A DNA stretch of 64,000 nucleotides from contig CAMOIX010000009.1 of assembly GCA_946616365.1 (NCBI GenBank), positions 1 to 64,000 on the forward strand. The letters are read 5' to 3'. The position numbers and the translations under genes were made by a program. This document shows positions 54,022-62,115 of the stretch, in pieces; position 1 is the stretch's first letter; every line of letters begins with the position of its first letter. This DNA is from AC2028 sp002373595 (GTDB taxonomy: Bacteria; Bacillota; Clostridia; Lachnospirales; Lachnospiraceae). Under the pieces are notes generated by a model. That model did not search any database. It was not told where the DNA came from and was given only the letters and a program-made list of their open reading frames with translations.

Positions 54022-54981
54022 CTACGGGAACCGCACTTCAGGATAATAGCATCCCAGGCCTTTTATACATATGCTATAGCGGTTGGAAGGGAAGATCATT
54101 TTTTCGAGATATTCCTCTTCGGAGCTTGATGACTTAGCGATATCGATATTTTCTTTGACAAGCTTAATATCCCGCATTACCGATTCCGGAACATCATTTC
54201 TTCCGACTATTTTTCCGGCGAATACGCCGCATTTTATGAGTCTGTAAATGGCGCAAACAGCGCAGGCATTGCTTCTGGGCATCATATCAAATACTTTCAT
54301 GTTCCAGTCATAATCCTGCCTTTCCTCAAAGCTCTTTTCCAAAGTATCAACCTTGAATGGACCGTTTTTAAATGCCTGGCATAGAGCTCCGTAGTTACGG
54401 CCATGCACGCCCAGACAGTGAGAGTCGGCGAACACGCACCCGTTTCGCATCAGAAATGCTTCGAACTCTATCTCCGGATGTGAACTGCACATACTTTCTA
54501 TTTCGGATAATATGAGTTCTCTGGGGAGGATGATCCGGGTGACACCGGCGTCTATGTACCGGGAGAGGATGCTCTCGTTGAAGATCCCGCACATGGTGCT
54601 GGCGACAGCCTTCATGCCATGCGACATCACTTGTATAGCCGACGCAAGTGAAGAAACGATTATCCCATCAGGACTATTGTCTGATAAATGATCAAGATAT
54701 TCGTCCAGTACTATTGATTGCTCTTTTGAATACTCGGCAGCATTCATGGTTATGTATGCTTTTAAACCGGTCTCTTTTATTTGACTGATAAGATCGGCAG
54801 TGTGCTTAAAAGGTACGGCGTTTGCTCTGGATTTAAAATCCGACATTCTGTTGATGTATGAGAATTCGCCAAATCTATCGGTCCATTCATCATCGTAGAA
54901 GCCAAAGTACAGCTCATCTGCACCGGATTCTTTGAGTTTCTTGATATCAACCTCTTTACTGTATGGAGTCAGTATATTCAT
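54022..54981 (-). CDS. U32-type Fe-S protein, second of pair
   Basis: A 319-residue protein with the TIM-barrel pattern of the U32 peptidase/UbiU family: LKESGADELYFGF near the start, then LKAYITMNA, DGIIVSSLASAIQV and ITRIILPRELIL-like strands. Four family cysteines are recognisable: NGCVFADSHC, ALCQAF and NACAVC, with another Cys near the C-terminus (GLGCYYPE). UbiU/UbiV of this family bind [4Fe-4S] and support oxygen-independent hydroxylation, while others modify RNA; none needs to be a peptidase. It overlaps the first U32 gene by four bases and is the last gene of the radical SAM operon. A 126-bp gap without visible features separates it from the convergent gene ending at 53895. Confidence 0.78.
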   Translation of the reverse strand: MNILTPYSKEVDIKKLKESGADELYFGFYDDEWTDRFGEFSYINRMSDFKSRANAVPFKHTADLISQIKETGLKAYITMNAAEYSKEQSIVLDEYLDHLSDNSPDGIIVSSLASAIQVMSHGMKAVASTMCGIFNESILSRYIDAGVTRIILPRELILSEIESMCSSHPEIEFEAFLMRNGCVFADSHCLGVHGRNYGALCQAFKNGPFKVDTLEKSFEERQDYDWNMKVFDMMPRSNACAVCAIYRLIKCGVFAGKIVGRNDVPESVMRDIKLVKENIDIAKSSSSEEEYLEKMIFPSNRYSICIKGLGCYYPEVRFP

Positions 54982-55787
54982 ACATTGCCTCCCAGTAGTT
55001 CATCAACAGGAGTGTAAATGATCGATTTAAGATGATCCTCACCGGCAAACGGATTTGGACTTGTCTTGAAGCAAAGACCCTTCCCCAGCATAAATACTTC
55101 CTGACCTGTTTGAAGCTTTACTCTGTGGATGTTTCTTTCACAGGAGAGGTCGCAGGGATTGTTCGGTCTGAACTTGTGCTCGGTAGGTTGAGATGCAGAG
55201 GCGTAATAACAGCTCCTGGTGCAGCTCATATAGCAGTAGTTTTGGTGTATGTGAATATCACATGACAACTCCGGACAGCTGATATCATCGTAAATACTTT
55301 CCAATTCAATTCCGGATACTTTGTATTTATCAATCAATCTCAGAACTTCAATATCAGGAGTATATTTCTTGTCGGTGATTGTTTCGGAGTATCTGGGATC
55401 ACGGATCGGTTTATGAAAAAGACGACCCAAAATAATATTATCGGTATCTTTGGAAATCGTGTCGAGGGTGCCGATGTCGTTGACAACAAAAGCCGAGATG
55501 TGATCTTTGTATTCCTTCTTTAACTCGCAAACAGTATTTCGGAAATCATCAAGATTACTTTGACTTGGAATCGGGAGAACGCATTTTACTTTGTTGCCTT
55601 CGCGTACCGGTTCGTATATCAGATTTTTTGTTTCTTTTATAAAATAGTTATCACAAAAATATGAACCTACCAGATAGTCTGAAGGTTCGTATTTTTGCTG
55701 CAGGAGCGCGATCTTTCCAAATCGGAGCAGCTGACTGCCGATATCGCATAGATTAAGAGTTAAAGGAATCTCTCTTTTCTTTGCCAT
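54978..55787 (-). CDS. U32-like Cys-rich protein, first of pair
   Basis: A 269-residue soluble protein. The first 180 residues read as a degenerate TIM barrel (VVNDIGTLDTI, IILGRLFHKPIRDPR, VSGIELESIYDD), and the C-terminal part is rich in Cys (NYCYMSCTRSCYYAS, NPCDLSCERNIH), matching the Fe-S layout of UbiV-like U32 proteins. Together with the next gene it forms a U32 pair, as UbiU/UbiV do. It starts five bases after the radical SAM stop. The substrate is unknown; the context points to the Tyr-rich protein at 56851-57291. Confidence 0.72.
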   Translation of the reverse strand: MAKKREIPLTLNLCDIGSQLLRFGKIALLQQKYEPSDYLVGSYFCDNYFIKETKNLIYEPVREGNKVKCVLPIPSQSNLDDFRNTVCELKKEYKDHISAFVVNDIGTLDTISKDTDNIILGRLFHKPIRDPRYSETITDKKYTPDIEVLRLIDKYKVSGIELESIYDDISCPELSCDIHIHQNYCYMSCTRSCYYASASQPTEHKFRPNNPCDLSCERNIHRVKLQTGQEVFMLGKGLCFKTSPNPFAGEDHLKSIIYTPVDELLGGNV

Positions 55788-55792
55788 AACTT

Positions 55793-56833
55793 TTATCCCT
55801 CCAGATGTGCACTTATCAGAGAGTCGGATTTTTTCCTCATTTCGTTGATATCATTTATTTTATAGGAGAGACAACCGCCGGTACACTTGGCTACTTTTCG
55901 ATTGCTGCATCCGGCACATTCCTTGCAACTGGCGGTGTTATGTACATATGCATCGAATTCCCTCAGATAGTATTCATGAAGATCTTTGGCATTTTCGAAA
56001 TCCGATATCGGAATTTTGGAAATCTCCGAAAGACCAAAGCACCTGATGGCTGTCAGATCTTGCAGGATGTCAATTACCGGACGGCATCTGACTGTGTCTA
56101 CATCCTCATCTTTTCGCCTCATTTCAGGGGGTATCTTGTCGAACAGATGCTTCATGAATTGGCGTTCTTCATCGGTCAATACGCAGGATGGCATTTTATT
56201 GCAATCATAATGAGGGATGATGCCGCGATCATCCAATGCGTGAAAAAATGCAACGACGGAGGGCTTCATTTTTCTGAAATACTCTACAGAGTTAAAGTTC
56301 TTCTCCGAGTCGTTGTTGGGAACTGTGATGGATATTCTTAAATGCCTGAAATTGTATCTTTTCAAAAGGTCAATTATGTAGTCATAATTGGCATCTTCTT
56401 TATACATGTTGATCCCTAACGACATGCGATTGCCCATATATCTTTTAAGAACCATTTCGTCCAGATTATCGCATAGTTTTTTATAATTCCTGTGTCCTAT
56501 GTCTTCGGGTGAGTTACAGTTTACAAGGAATCTTATCTTGCTGTTGCTAAATACATCCAGATACTTATCACAGTTGATCCCGTTAGTGTATATGGTGCAT
56601 TTCTCAATCCTGCTGTCATAGATGACATCTCGAACGATATCCTCAAATCTTGAATGCAAAAGAGGCTCACCACCGATGAGCCCTATAGCTTTTTCACCAT
56701 ATTTTGTTAGAAAGTCTTTCGCTTTTAAATAGTTTTCGAATGAAATCTCAGAATTTGATCTGTTCACAAATTCATTAGCGAAACAATATGGACATTTCAG
56801 ATTGCAGGTGTTGGTAAGAACTATGTTGGACAT
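55793..56833 (-). CDS. Radical SAM/SPASM enzyme
   Basis: A 346-residue radical SAM enzyme. The cluster motif CNLKCPYC is at Cys10, Cys14 and Cys17, the GGEP motif in LIGGEPLLHSRF binds SAM, and the C-terminal SPASM-type region has Cys in SCKECAGCSNRKVAKCTGGC. SPASM enzymes usually modify peptides or proteins (crosslinks, epimers, thioethers) using extra Fe-S clusters. GAAAGG precedes the ATG. The 17-base gap to the upstream Tyr-rich gene and the five-base gap to the U32 pair show one operon. A/T content looks higher than in neighbouring regions, which suggests transfer; I did not measure it. Confidence 0.88.
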   Translation of the reverse strand: MSNIVLTNTCNLKCPYCFANEFVNRSNSEISFENYLKAKDFLTKYGEKAIGLIGGEPLLHSRFEDIVRDVIYDSRIEKCTIYTNGINCDKYLDVFSNSKIRFLVNCNSPEDIGHRNYKKLCDNLDEMVLKRYMGNRMSLGINMYKEDANYDYIIDLLKRYNFRHLRISITVPNNDSEKNFNSVEYFRKMKPSVVAFFHALDDRGIIPHYDCNKMPSCVLTDEERQFMKHLFDKIPPEMRRKDEDVDTVRCRPVIDILQDLTAIRCFGLSEISKIPISDFENAKDLHEYYLREFDAYVHNTASCKECAGCSNRKVAKCTGGCLSYKINDINEMRKKSDSLISAHLEG

Positions 56834-56850
56834 GGTTGGTGCCTTTCGAT

Positions 56851-57291
56851 CTAGTTGTATCCGCCGTAATATCTGTCGATGGTATTGTAGCCATATCCGT
56901 ATTCGGTGTCTCGATAGTATGACTCGCCATAATATGAATCGGTTTTGGCATCGGAATAGCTGCTGGAAGAACTATAGGAGTCATAACTGCTATAGGAGTC
57001 ATAAGAGGAATACGAATCATATGAAGAGTAGGAATCATTGGAACTGTAAGGAAAAAAAGAATCCTGTGAACCGGATGAAAAGTAATTGCGGTCTGTAGGC
57101 CTGTTTTGGGAAGGACCTCTTCCGCCCCCTTGAGACGAATTGGCTTGTTTTGCGATAAATATAAATATCACGATAAGAGCCAATCCGGGGAGGCCGAAAG
57201 CTAATACTAAACGGCCTAAGAATCTGAGAATACTGATTATGATGCCGAGCACAATAAAACCTGTAATAATACCTGCAAGATTTTTTTTCAT
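56851..57291 (-). CDS. Membrane protein with Tyr/Ser/Asp hexad repeats, candidate modified substrate
   Basis: A 146-residue protein. Two adjacent hydrophobic helices fill residues 5-48, followed by a Gly/Ser/Arg linker and a tail from residue 82 to 146. The tail contains repeats of the hexad YSSYDS (residues 88-111) and then Tyr-rich clusters (SYYGESYY, EYGYGYN, DRYYGGYN); about 20 of the last 60 residues are Tyr. At DNA level CTATAGGAGTCATAA (56972-56986) recurs at 56990-57004, a period of 18 bases. No Cys occurs. GGAGG fixes the ATG at 57291. It is the first gene of the operon with a radical SAM/SPASM enzyme and two U32 proteins, so the tail is a likely target of modification. No known family recognised. 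Confidence 0.75.
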   Translation of the reverse strand: MKKNLAGIITGFIVLGIIISILRFLGRLVLAFGLPGLALIVIFIFIAKQANSSQGGGRGPSQNRPTDRNYFSSGSQDSFFPYSSNDSYSSYDSYSSYDSYSSYDSYSSSSSYSDAKTDSYYGESYYRDTEYGYGYNTIDRYYGGYN

Positions 57292-57440
57292 AAATCCTCC
57301 GGAATCAAGCCTATACTTTAATGTCCAATAGTATGATATCAGATTATTGAATATATGAACAGATTATTTTGGAAGAGTATTATCGCGGAAGCATTACGGA
57401 AGAAAGATAATAATGGAATTCTGTAATCCCCGTTTTTTTC

Positions 57441-57468
57441 TTGACAATAAATAGAAGATAAGTATAAT
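57441..57468 (+). promoter_or_regulatory. Consensus promoter of the abrB-like gene
   Basis: Perfect TTGACA (57441-57446) and perfect TATAAT (57463-57468) separated by 16 bases. Confidence 0.88.
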
Positions 57469-57496
57469 AAGTTATACAAATCATACTTGTTATACA
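57460..57496 (+). promoter_or_regulatory. GTATA/TATAC repeats over the -10, possible AbrB operator
   Basis: GTATAA (57462-57467) and TTATAC (57472-57477) form an inverted repeat overlapping the -10. AAGTAT (57460-57465) pairs with ATACTT (57483-57488), and GTTATACA occurs twice, at 57471-57478 and 57489-57496. Such repeated half sites fit autoregulation by the AbrB-like product. Confidence 0.55.
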
Positions 57497-57511
57497 GAAA
57501 GGATCGAGAGA

Positions 57512-57724
57512 ATGAATGCACCAAAAGGCAAATATGCATGGACGGCAACCGTAGGAGAAAAAGGACAGATAGTCATTCCTAAGCAGGCACGCGAAGTATT
57601 CGGAATAAACCCGGGCGATACACTGATCCTGCTTGGTGATGTAAAACGCGGTATAGCGATCCCGCCCAAGGAATCCTTTGGGGAATGGTTTGGCAAGGCT
57701 TTTTCTGAGAATGGCGAGGACTGA
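57512..57724 (+). CDS. AbrB/SpoVT-type transcription factor
   Basis: A 70-residue swapped-hairpin DNA-binding protein. The core VGEKGQIVIPKQAREVFGINPGDTLILLGD is the SpoVT-AbrB signature. The C-terminal 20 residues (FGEWFGKAFSENGED) are a short helix. AAAGGA precedes the ATG. The acyltransferase gene starts three bases after its stop, so it probably regulates that operon; the repeats over its promoter are the likely site. Confidence 0.92.
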   Translation: MNAPKGKYAWTATVGEKGQIVIPKQAREVFGINPGDTLILLGDVKRGIAIPPKESFGEWFGKAFSENGED

Positions 57725-57727
57725 CAG

Positions 57728-58801
57728 ATGAGAAAGAAATATTTAGATAATATTCGCTGGATAACAGTAGTGCTGGTTGTAATCTATCATGTTATATACA
57801 TATTCAACGGTGTAGTCCAACATGGGATCATCGGTCCCTTCAGTGAACATCAGCCTCAGGATACATATCAGTACATAGTTTATCCATGGTTTATGCTGCT
57901 TTTGTTTGTTGTGTCCGGAATGTCAGCCCGATATGAACTGGGCAAACGAACGGAGAAGGAATTCATAAGAGTGAGGACGAGAAAATATCTTGTACCTTCA
58001 ACAATCGGTCTTCTGGTGTTCGGATGGATCCTTGGCTACTACAACATGCTGATGTCCGGCGCATTCGACTCTATGAACAATGTGCCGAAGCCGATCCTCT
58101 TCCTGATAATGGCAGTCAGTGGCTCCGGCCCTCTGTGGTACGTTCAGATGCTCTGGCTTTTCAGCTTAATTCTTGTACTGATCAGAAAGATAGAAAAAGA
58201 CAGATTCTACAAAGTCTGTGGCAAAGCAAATCTTCTGATAGTAATGCTGCTTGTCATACCCGTATACGGAGCGGCTCAGATACTTAACACACCGATAATA
58301 GTGGTGTACAGATTCGGTATCTATGGTCTCGGCTTTCTGATCGGTTATTTTGTATTTTCACATGATGAAGTGATGGAGCGAATTGGCAAAAACTGGCTGA
58401 TCTTAAGCATACTTGCACTTGCTGCCTGTATCGCTTTTGTAATACTTTATATAGGGCAGCCCTATCCGGATCATGAAGTCCTGGATACGATCATGTGCAA
58501 CGTATACGCATGGTTCGGAACGCTCGGTATTCTGGCCTTCATGAAAAAATGGGGCAATTTCGAGAATTCTTTCTCAAAGTGGATGTGTAAAAAATCATGG
58601 GGCTTATACGTATTCCATTATCTGATGATCGCGGCCAGCGGATGGTATCTGCATACACTGTGTGCCTCCCTTGCACCCATCATCGTATATCTGTTGGTTA
58701 CAATAGCAGCATTCGCGGGCTCATTCCTTCTTTATGAGATCATGAGCCGCATACCCGTCATAAGGTGGTGTGTTCTGGGAATAAAAAAGAAAAGGAATTG
58801 A
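57728..58801 (+). CDS. Acyltransferase-3 membrane protein
   Basis: A 357-residue membrane protein with about ten helices. The N-terminus YLDNIRWITVVLVVIYHV carries the catalytic-type His of the acyltransferase-3 family, followed by FVVSGMSARYEL and later SGPLWYVQML and WGLYVFHYL. Such proteins O-acylate sugars or lipids at the cell envelope. It lacks a C-terminal SGNH domain. It is coupled to the AbrB-like gene and ends at the terminator 58827-58866. The substrate is unknown. Confidence 0.88.
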   Translation: MRKKYLDNIRWITVVLVVIYHVIYIFNGVVQHGIIGPFSEHQPQDTYQYIVYPWFMLLLFVVSGMSARYELGKRTEKEFIRVRTRKYLVPSTIGLLVFGWILGYYNMLMSGAFDSMNNVPKPILFLIMAVSGSGPLWYVQMLWLFSLILVLIRKIEKDRFYKVCGKANLLIVMLLVIPVYGAAQILNTPIIVVYRFGIYGLGFLIGYFVFSHDEVMERIGKNWLILSILALAACIAFVILYIGQPYPDHEVLDTIMCNVYAWFGTLGILAFMKKWGNFENSFSKWMCKKSWGLYVFHYLMIAASGWYLHTLCASLAPIIVYLLVTIAAFAGSFLLYEIMSRIPVIRWCVLGIKKKRN

Positions 58802-58826
58802 GAAAAAAAGAATAAGCAAATGAGAA

Positions 58827-58866
58827 GGGGCTGTCGTACCGGATGTGGTGCGACAGCCCCTTTTTT
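58827..58866 (+). terminator. Rho-independent terminator after the acyltransferase
   Basis: GGGGCTGTCG (58827-58836) pairs with CGACAGCCCC (58851-58860), followed by six T. Two copies of GCGATAA follow, at 58881-58887 and 58903-58909, in the leader region of the nif-like cluster, whose promoter I could not assign. Confidence 0.9.
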
Positions 58867-58997
58867 GTCCGTTTTGGCATGCGATAACCGGAATGAATTG
58901 GAGCGATAAGTAAAAGTAATGGCTCTCTATAAGATATGCGTAATTCAGCAAAAAGAAAACTTCTGATAGAATTCTGGCAATAAGAAAGAGGTGTGAT

Positions 58998-59867
58998 ATG
59001 GCACTTGATCGGGAAACGGTCTTTAAAGAGCATCCCTGCTTCGGACCGTGCAAACGGAATAAAGGAAGAATTCATCTGCCTGTTTCACCCGGCTGCAATA
59101 TAGAATGCAGATTTTGTGACAGGAAGATCAATGAGGATGAACAAAGGCCGGGAGTTACCAGCACAGTTCTCGAGCCGGAAGAAGCGGCCCACTTCATCGA
59201 TCTTGCGCTGGAGAAATGTCCTGAGATAACTGTTGTGGGTATAGCAGGCCCGGGAGACACGCTTGCGACGGACAGGGCATTAAAGACCTTCAGGCTGATA
59301 AAGGACAGATATCCGAAGCTGATAAAATGCATGAGCACCAACGGACTTCTTCTTGATGAAAAGGCTGATGAAGTGATCGAGCTTGTGGATACCCTGACTG
59401 TGACGGTGAATGCGGTGGATCCGAAGATCGAAGCGCGTATCAATGACAGGATCGTATATCACGGCAAGATCTATACAGGGATGGAAGCTGCCGAGATCCT
59501 TATCAAAAACCAGCTGTCCGGTATCAGAAAGGTTTCAAAAGCAGGAACTCTGGTCAAGGTAAATACGGTACTGGTACCCGGAGTTAATGATAAACATATA
59601 GAAGATGTTGCGGCAACGGTAAAGGCAGCAGGCGCATCGATATATAACATCATACCGCTGATACCGCAGAACCGAATGGATGATATTCCGGCACCGACCT
59701 GCGAAGAACTGTACAAGGCACGTGCCGAAGCAGAGGTATATATAAATGTATTCAGACACTGCCAGCATTGCAGGGCGGATGCTTGCGGAGTCCCGGGAGT
59801 GTATGACATAGGTGCTTCGCTTTACAAGGACAGACTTAATGTAAAGGAGACATTTTCCCATGGGTGA
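58998..59867 (+). CDS. NifB-like radical SAM enzyme
   Basis: A 289-residue enzyme matching the core of NifB, which builds the 8Fe-9S-C precursor of nitrogenase-type cofactors from two 4Fe clusters. The radical SAM motif CNIECRFC is at Cys33, Cys37 and Cys40, HPCF at residue 12 matches the NifB N-terminal Cys block, VVGIAGPGD is the SAM-binding region, and HCQHCRADACG near the end holds the extra cluster ligands. The NifX-like domain that follows in many NifB proteins is here a separate gene overlapping by eight bases. AAAGAGG precedes the ATG. Presence of a full NifB core implies that the reductase encoded downstream carries a complex cofactor. Confidence 0.88.
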   Translation: MALDRETVFKEHPCFGPCKRNKGRIHLPVSPGCNIECRFCDRKINEDEQRPGVTSTVLEPEEAAHFIDLALEKCPEITVVGIAGPGDTLATDRALKTFRLIKDRYPKLIKCMSTNGLLLDEKADEVIELVDTLTVTVNAVDPKIEARINDRIVYHGKIYTGMEAAEILIKNQLSGIRKVSKAGTLVKVNTVLVPGVNDKHIEDVAATVKAAGASIYNIIPLIPQNRMDDIPAPTCEELYKARAEAEVYINVFRHCQHCRADACGVPGVYDIGASLYKDRLNVKETFSHG

Positions 59868-60276
59868 CACTTTTAAAGTTGCGGTTGCTTCAACCGACGG
59901 ACAAAATGTTGATTCACACTTCGGACATGTTGACAGATTTGTCATATTTGAAGTGGACGCCGTCACAGGCGATGGAAAAGAAACAGAACTCAGGGATGTG
60001 GAAAAAGCAGCCTGCGGAGGAGGCGCCTGCGGAGAGGGTGATGCATTCGAGAAGATTGCGGAAAGCCTCTCCGATGTGGAATTTGTTCTGGCAGCCAAGG
60101 TAGGCGGACATGCATCACAGGCTCTTTCGCGAAAACAGATAATCACACTGGATTACGTGGGACTGATAGATGAAGCACTTCACAAGGTTCGTGATTACAG
60201 AGACAAAAAAAGAATTCGATTAAAAAATGCAAAAAAACTGCTTGAAAGCTACGGCATAGAAACGGAGGAAGATTAA
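59860..60276 (+). CDS. NifX/NafY-type cofactor carrier
   Basis: A 138-residue protein with the dinitrogenase iron-molybdenum cofactor domain: FKVAVASTDGQNVDSHFGHVDRFVIFEV, then a Gly/Cys segment KAACGGGACGEGDAF and the LAAKVGGHASQAL strand-loop. It probably binds and carries the NifB product. A lysine-rich helix ends the protein. It overlaps both neighbours (eight bases with nifB, one with nifH). Confidence 0.85.
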   Translation: MGDTFKVAVASTDGQNVDSHFGHVDRFVIFEVDAVTGDGKETELRDVEKAACGGGACGEGDAFEKIAESLSDVEFVLAAKVGGHASQALSRKQIITLDYVGLIDEALHKVRDYRDKKRIRLKNAKKLLESYGIETEED

Positions 60277-61133
60277 TGGCAGAAAAAAAACTCAGACAGA
60301 TCGCAATCTACGGAAAAGGAGGAATCGGTAAATCTACCACCACACAGAACCTTACCGCGGGCCTTGTGTCTCTTGGAAAGCAGGTTATGGTCGTCGGATG
60401 CGATCCCAAAGCAGATTCTACCAGACTTCTGATGGGAGGCCTCGGACAGAAGACGGTTCTTGATACCATCCGTGAAGAGGGAGAGGATCTTGAACTCGAA
60501 CAGATAATGAGCGTAGGGTTCGGAGGCTCCAGATGCGTTGAGTCCGGCGGTCCCGAACCCGGCGTAGGATGTGCGGGACGAGGCATCATCACCTCCATAG
60601 GAATGCTTGAAAACCTGGGAGCATATACCGAAGATCTCGATTATGTATTCTATGACGTTCTCGGTGACGTTGTATGCGGCGGATTTGCTATGCCCATCAG
60701 AGAGGGCAAAGCCCGGGAGATCTACATTGTCGCATCCGGAGAGATGATGGCACTTTATGCAGCCAACAATATCTCCAAGGGAATCGCCAAATATGCCAAG
60801 ACCGGCGGAGTAAGGCTCGGAGGAATCATCTGCAACAGCAGAAACGTAGACAGAGAAGAGGAACTCCTCAGAGTTTTTTCAAAGGAGCTAAATTCACAGC
60901 TCATCTACTTTGTGCCCAGAGACAATATAGTTCAAAGAGCAGAGATCCACAGACAGACAGTTATCCAGTACGATCCGAACTCACGGCAGGCAGGCGAGTA
61001 CAGAAACCTTGCAGAGGCCATTGAGAATAATACGTTATTCACCATACCCACGCCCATGACCCAGGACAGACTTGAAGAGATCCTTATGCAGTACGGCCTG
61101 ATGGATAATATCGAGAACAATTACACGATCTAA
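60276..61133 (+). CDS. NifH-like reductase (Fe protein)
   Basis: A 285-residue ATPase that donates electrons to the catalytic component. The P loop GKGGIGKS is at residues 13-20 and the [4Fe-4S] ligands are Cys99 (GVGCAGRG) and Cys134 (VVCGGFAMP), with the Arg102 ADP-ribosylation-type site present. Switch regions DVLGDVVCGG and CDPKADSTR are normal. It could belong to nitrogenase or to a nitrogenase-like enzyme; sequence alone does not settle which. Its ATG overlaps the NifX-like gene's stop, and cysK lies 22 bases downstream. Confidence 0.93.
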   Translation: MAEKKLRQIAIYGKGGIGKSTTTQNLTAGLVSLGKQVMVVGCDPKADSTRLLMGGLGQKTVLDTIREEGEDLELEQIMSVGFGGSRCVESGGPEPGVGCAGRGIITSIGMLENLGAYTEDLDYVFYDVLGDVVCGGFAMPIREGKAREIYIVASGEMMALYAANNISKGIAKYAKTGGVRLGGIICNSRNVDREEELLRVFSKELNSQLIYFVPRDNIVQRAEIHRQTVIQYDPNSRQAGEYRNLAEAIENNTLFTIPTPMTQDRLEEILMQYGLMDNIENNYTI

Positions 61134-61155
61134 AGATATACGGGAGGGTGAAGAT

Positions 61156-62100
61156 ATGAAAGTTGCACAGGATCTTACGGAACTTGTAGGAAATACCCCG
61201 CTCTTAAAGCCAAACAGATTTTTAAAAGAAAATGAAACGGATGCGGAAGTATATTTCAAAGTAGAATATTTCAATCCGGCAGGCTCTGTCAAAGACAGGA
61301 TCGCTCTCGGAATGATAGAGGATGCTGAGGAAAAGGGGATCTTAAAGCCCGGCTCCACCATCATAGAGCCTACCAGCGGTAACACCGGAGTCGGACTTTC
61401 CTTTGTGGGAGCGGTAAAGGGATATAACGTTATCCTCACCATGCCGGACACCATGAGCATCGAAAGAAGAACCCTGGTAACAGCACTCGGCGCACAGGTT
61501 GTGCTCACACCGGGAGCCCAGGGAATGAAGGGAGCCATAAGGCAGGCGGAGGCTCTGAATGCTCAGATAGAAAACAGCGTTATTCTCCAGCAGTTTGAAA
61601 ACGGAGCAAATGCCCGAACTCATGAAAATACAACTGCTCGGGAGATCTGGAACGATACCGACGGTAAGGTGGATATCTTTGTAGCCGGAGTCGGAACCGG
61701 CGGAACAGTTACCGGAGTAGGAAGAGGACTTAAGAAATTAAACCCGGATATAAAGATAGTTGCGGTTGAGCCCTTTGAATCCCCCGTGCTGTCCGGCGGT
61801 AATCCCGGGGCCCACAAGATTCAGGGTATCGGAGCCGGATTTGTTCCCAAGGTTTTCGGAGAAGAAGTAATAGACGAGATACTTCAGATCAGAGGTGATG
61901 AGGCTATAGATACTTCAAGGCTTCTCGGAAGAAAAGAAGGACTTCTTGTTGGGATCTCGTCCGGAGCTGCTGCAGCTGCTGCACTCATGCTCGCAAAGAG
62001 ACCGGAGAACAAAGGCAAGACAATAGTCGCTTTGCTTCCCGATACGGGAGAAAGATATCTGTCAACGGTACTGTATCAGTATCCTACGGATACACATTAA
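61156..62100 (+). CDS. cysK: Cysteine synthase (O-acetylserine sulfhydrylase)
   Basis: A 314-residue PLP enzyme that makes cysteine from O-acetylserine and sulfide. The PLP lysine is Lys46 in NPAGSVKDR, the phosphate-binding loop is PTSGNTG, and SIERRTLVTALGAQVVLTPG is the CysK block. The gene sits between nifH-like and nifK-like genes with short gaps (22 and 15 bases), so it is part of the operon. It could capture sulfide or, less likely, methanethiol released by the nitrogenase-like enzyme, or make cysteine for its Fe-S clusters. This placement is the best clue to a sulfur-linked role. Confidence 0.93.
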   Translation: MKVAQDLTELVGNTPLLKPNRFLKENETDAEVYFKVEYFNPAGSVKDRIALGMIEDAEEKGILKPGSTIIEPTSGNTGVGLSFVGAVKGYNVILTMPDTMSIERRTLVTALGAQVVLTPGAQGMKGAIRQAEALNAQIENSVILQQFENGANARTHENTTAREIWNDTDGKVDIFVAGVGTGGTVTGVGRGLKKLNPDIKIVAVEPFESPVLSGGNPGAHKIQGIGAGFVPKVFGEEVIDEILQIRGDEAIDTSRLLGRKEGLLVGISSGAAAAAALMLAKRPENKGKTIVALLPDTGERYLSTVLYQYPTDTH

Positions 62101-62115
62101 CTTAAGAGGTGAAAA

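Noticed and set aside
53892..54137. A short plus-strand ORF in the gap after the REC-Hpt-REC gene
   Set aside because: It overlaps both neighbours, including the end of the U32-type gene in antisense, and shows no known domain or RBS. The gap 53896-54021 holds nothing I can support.
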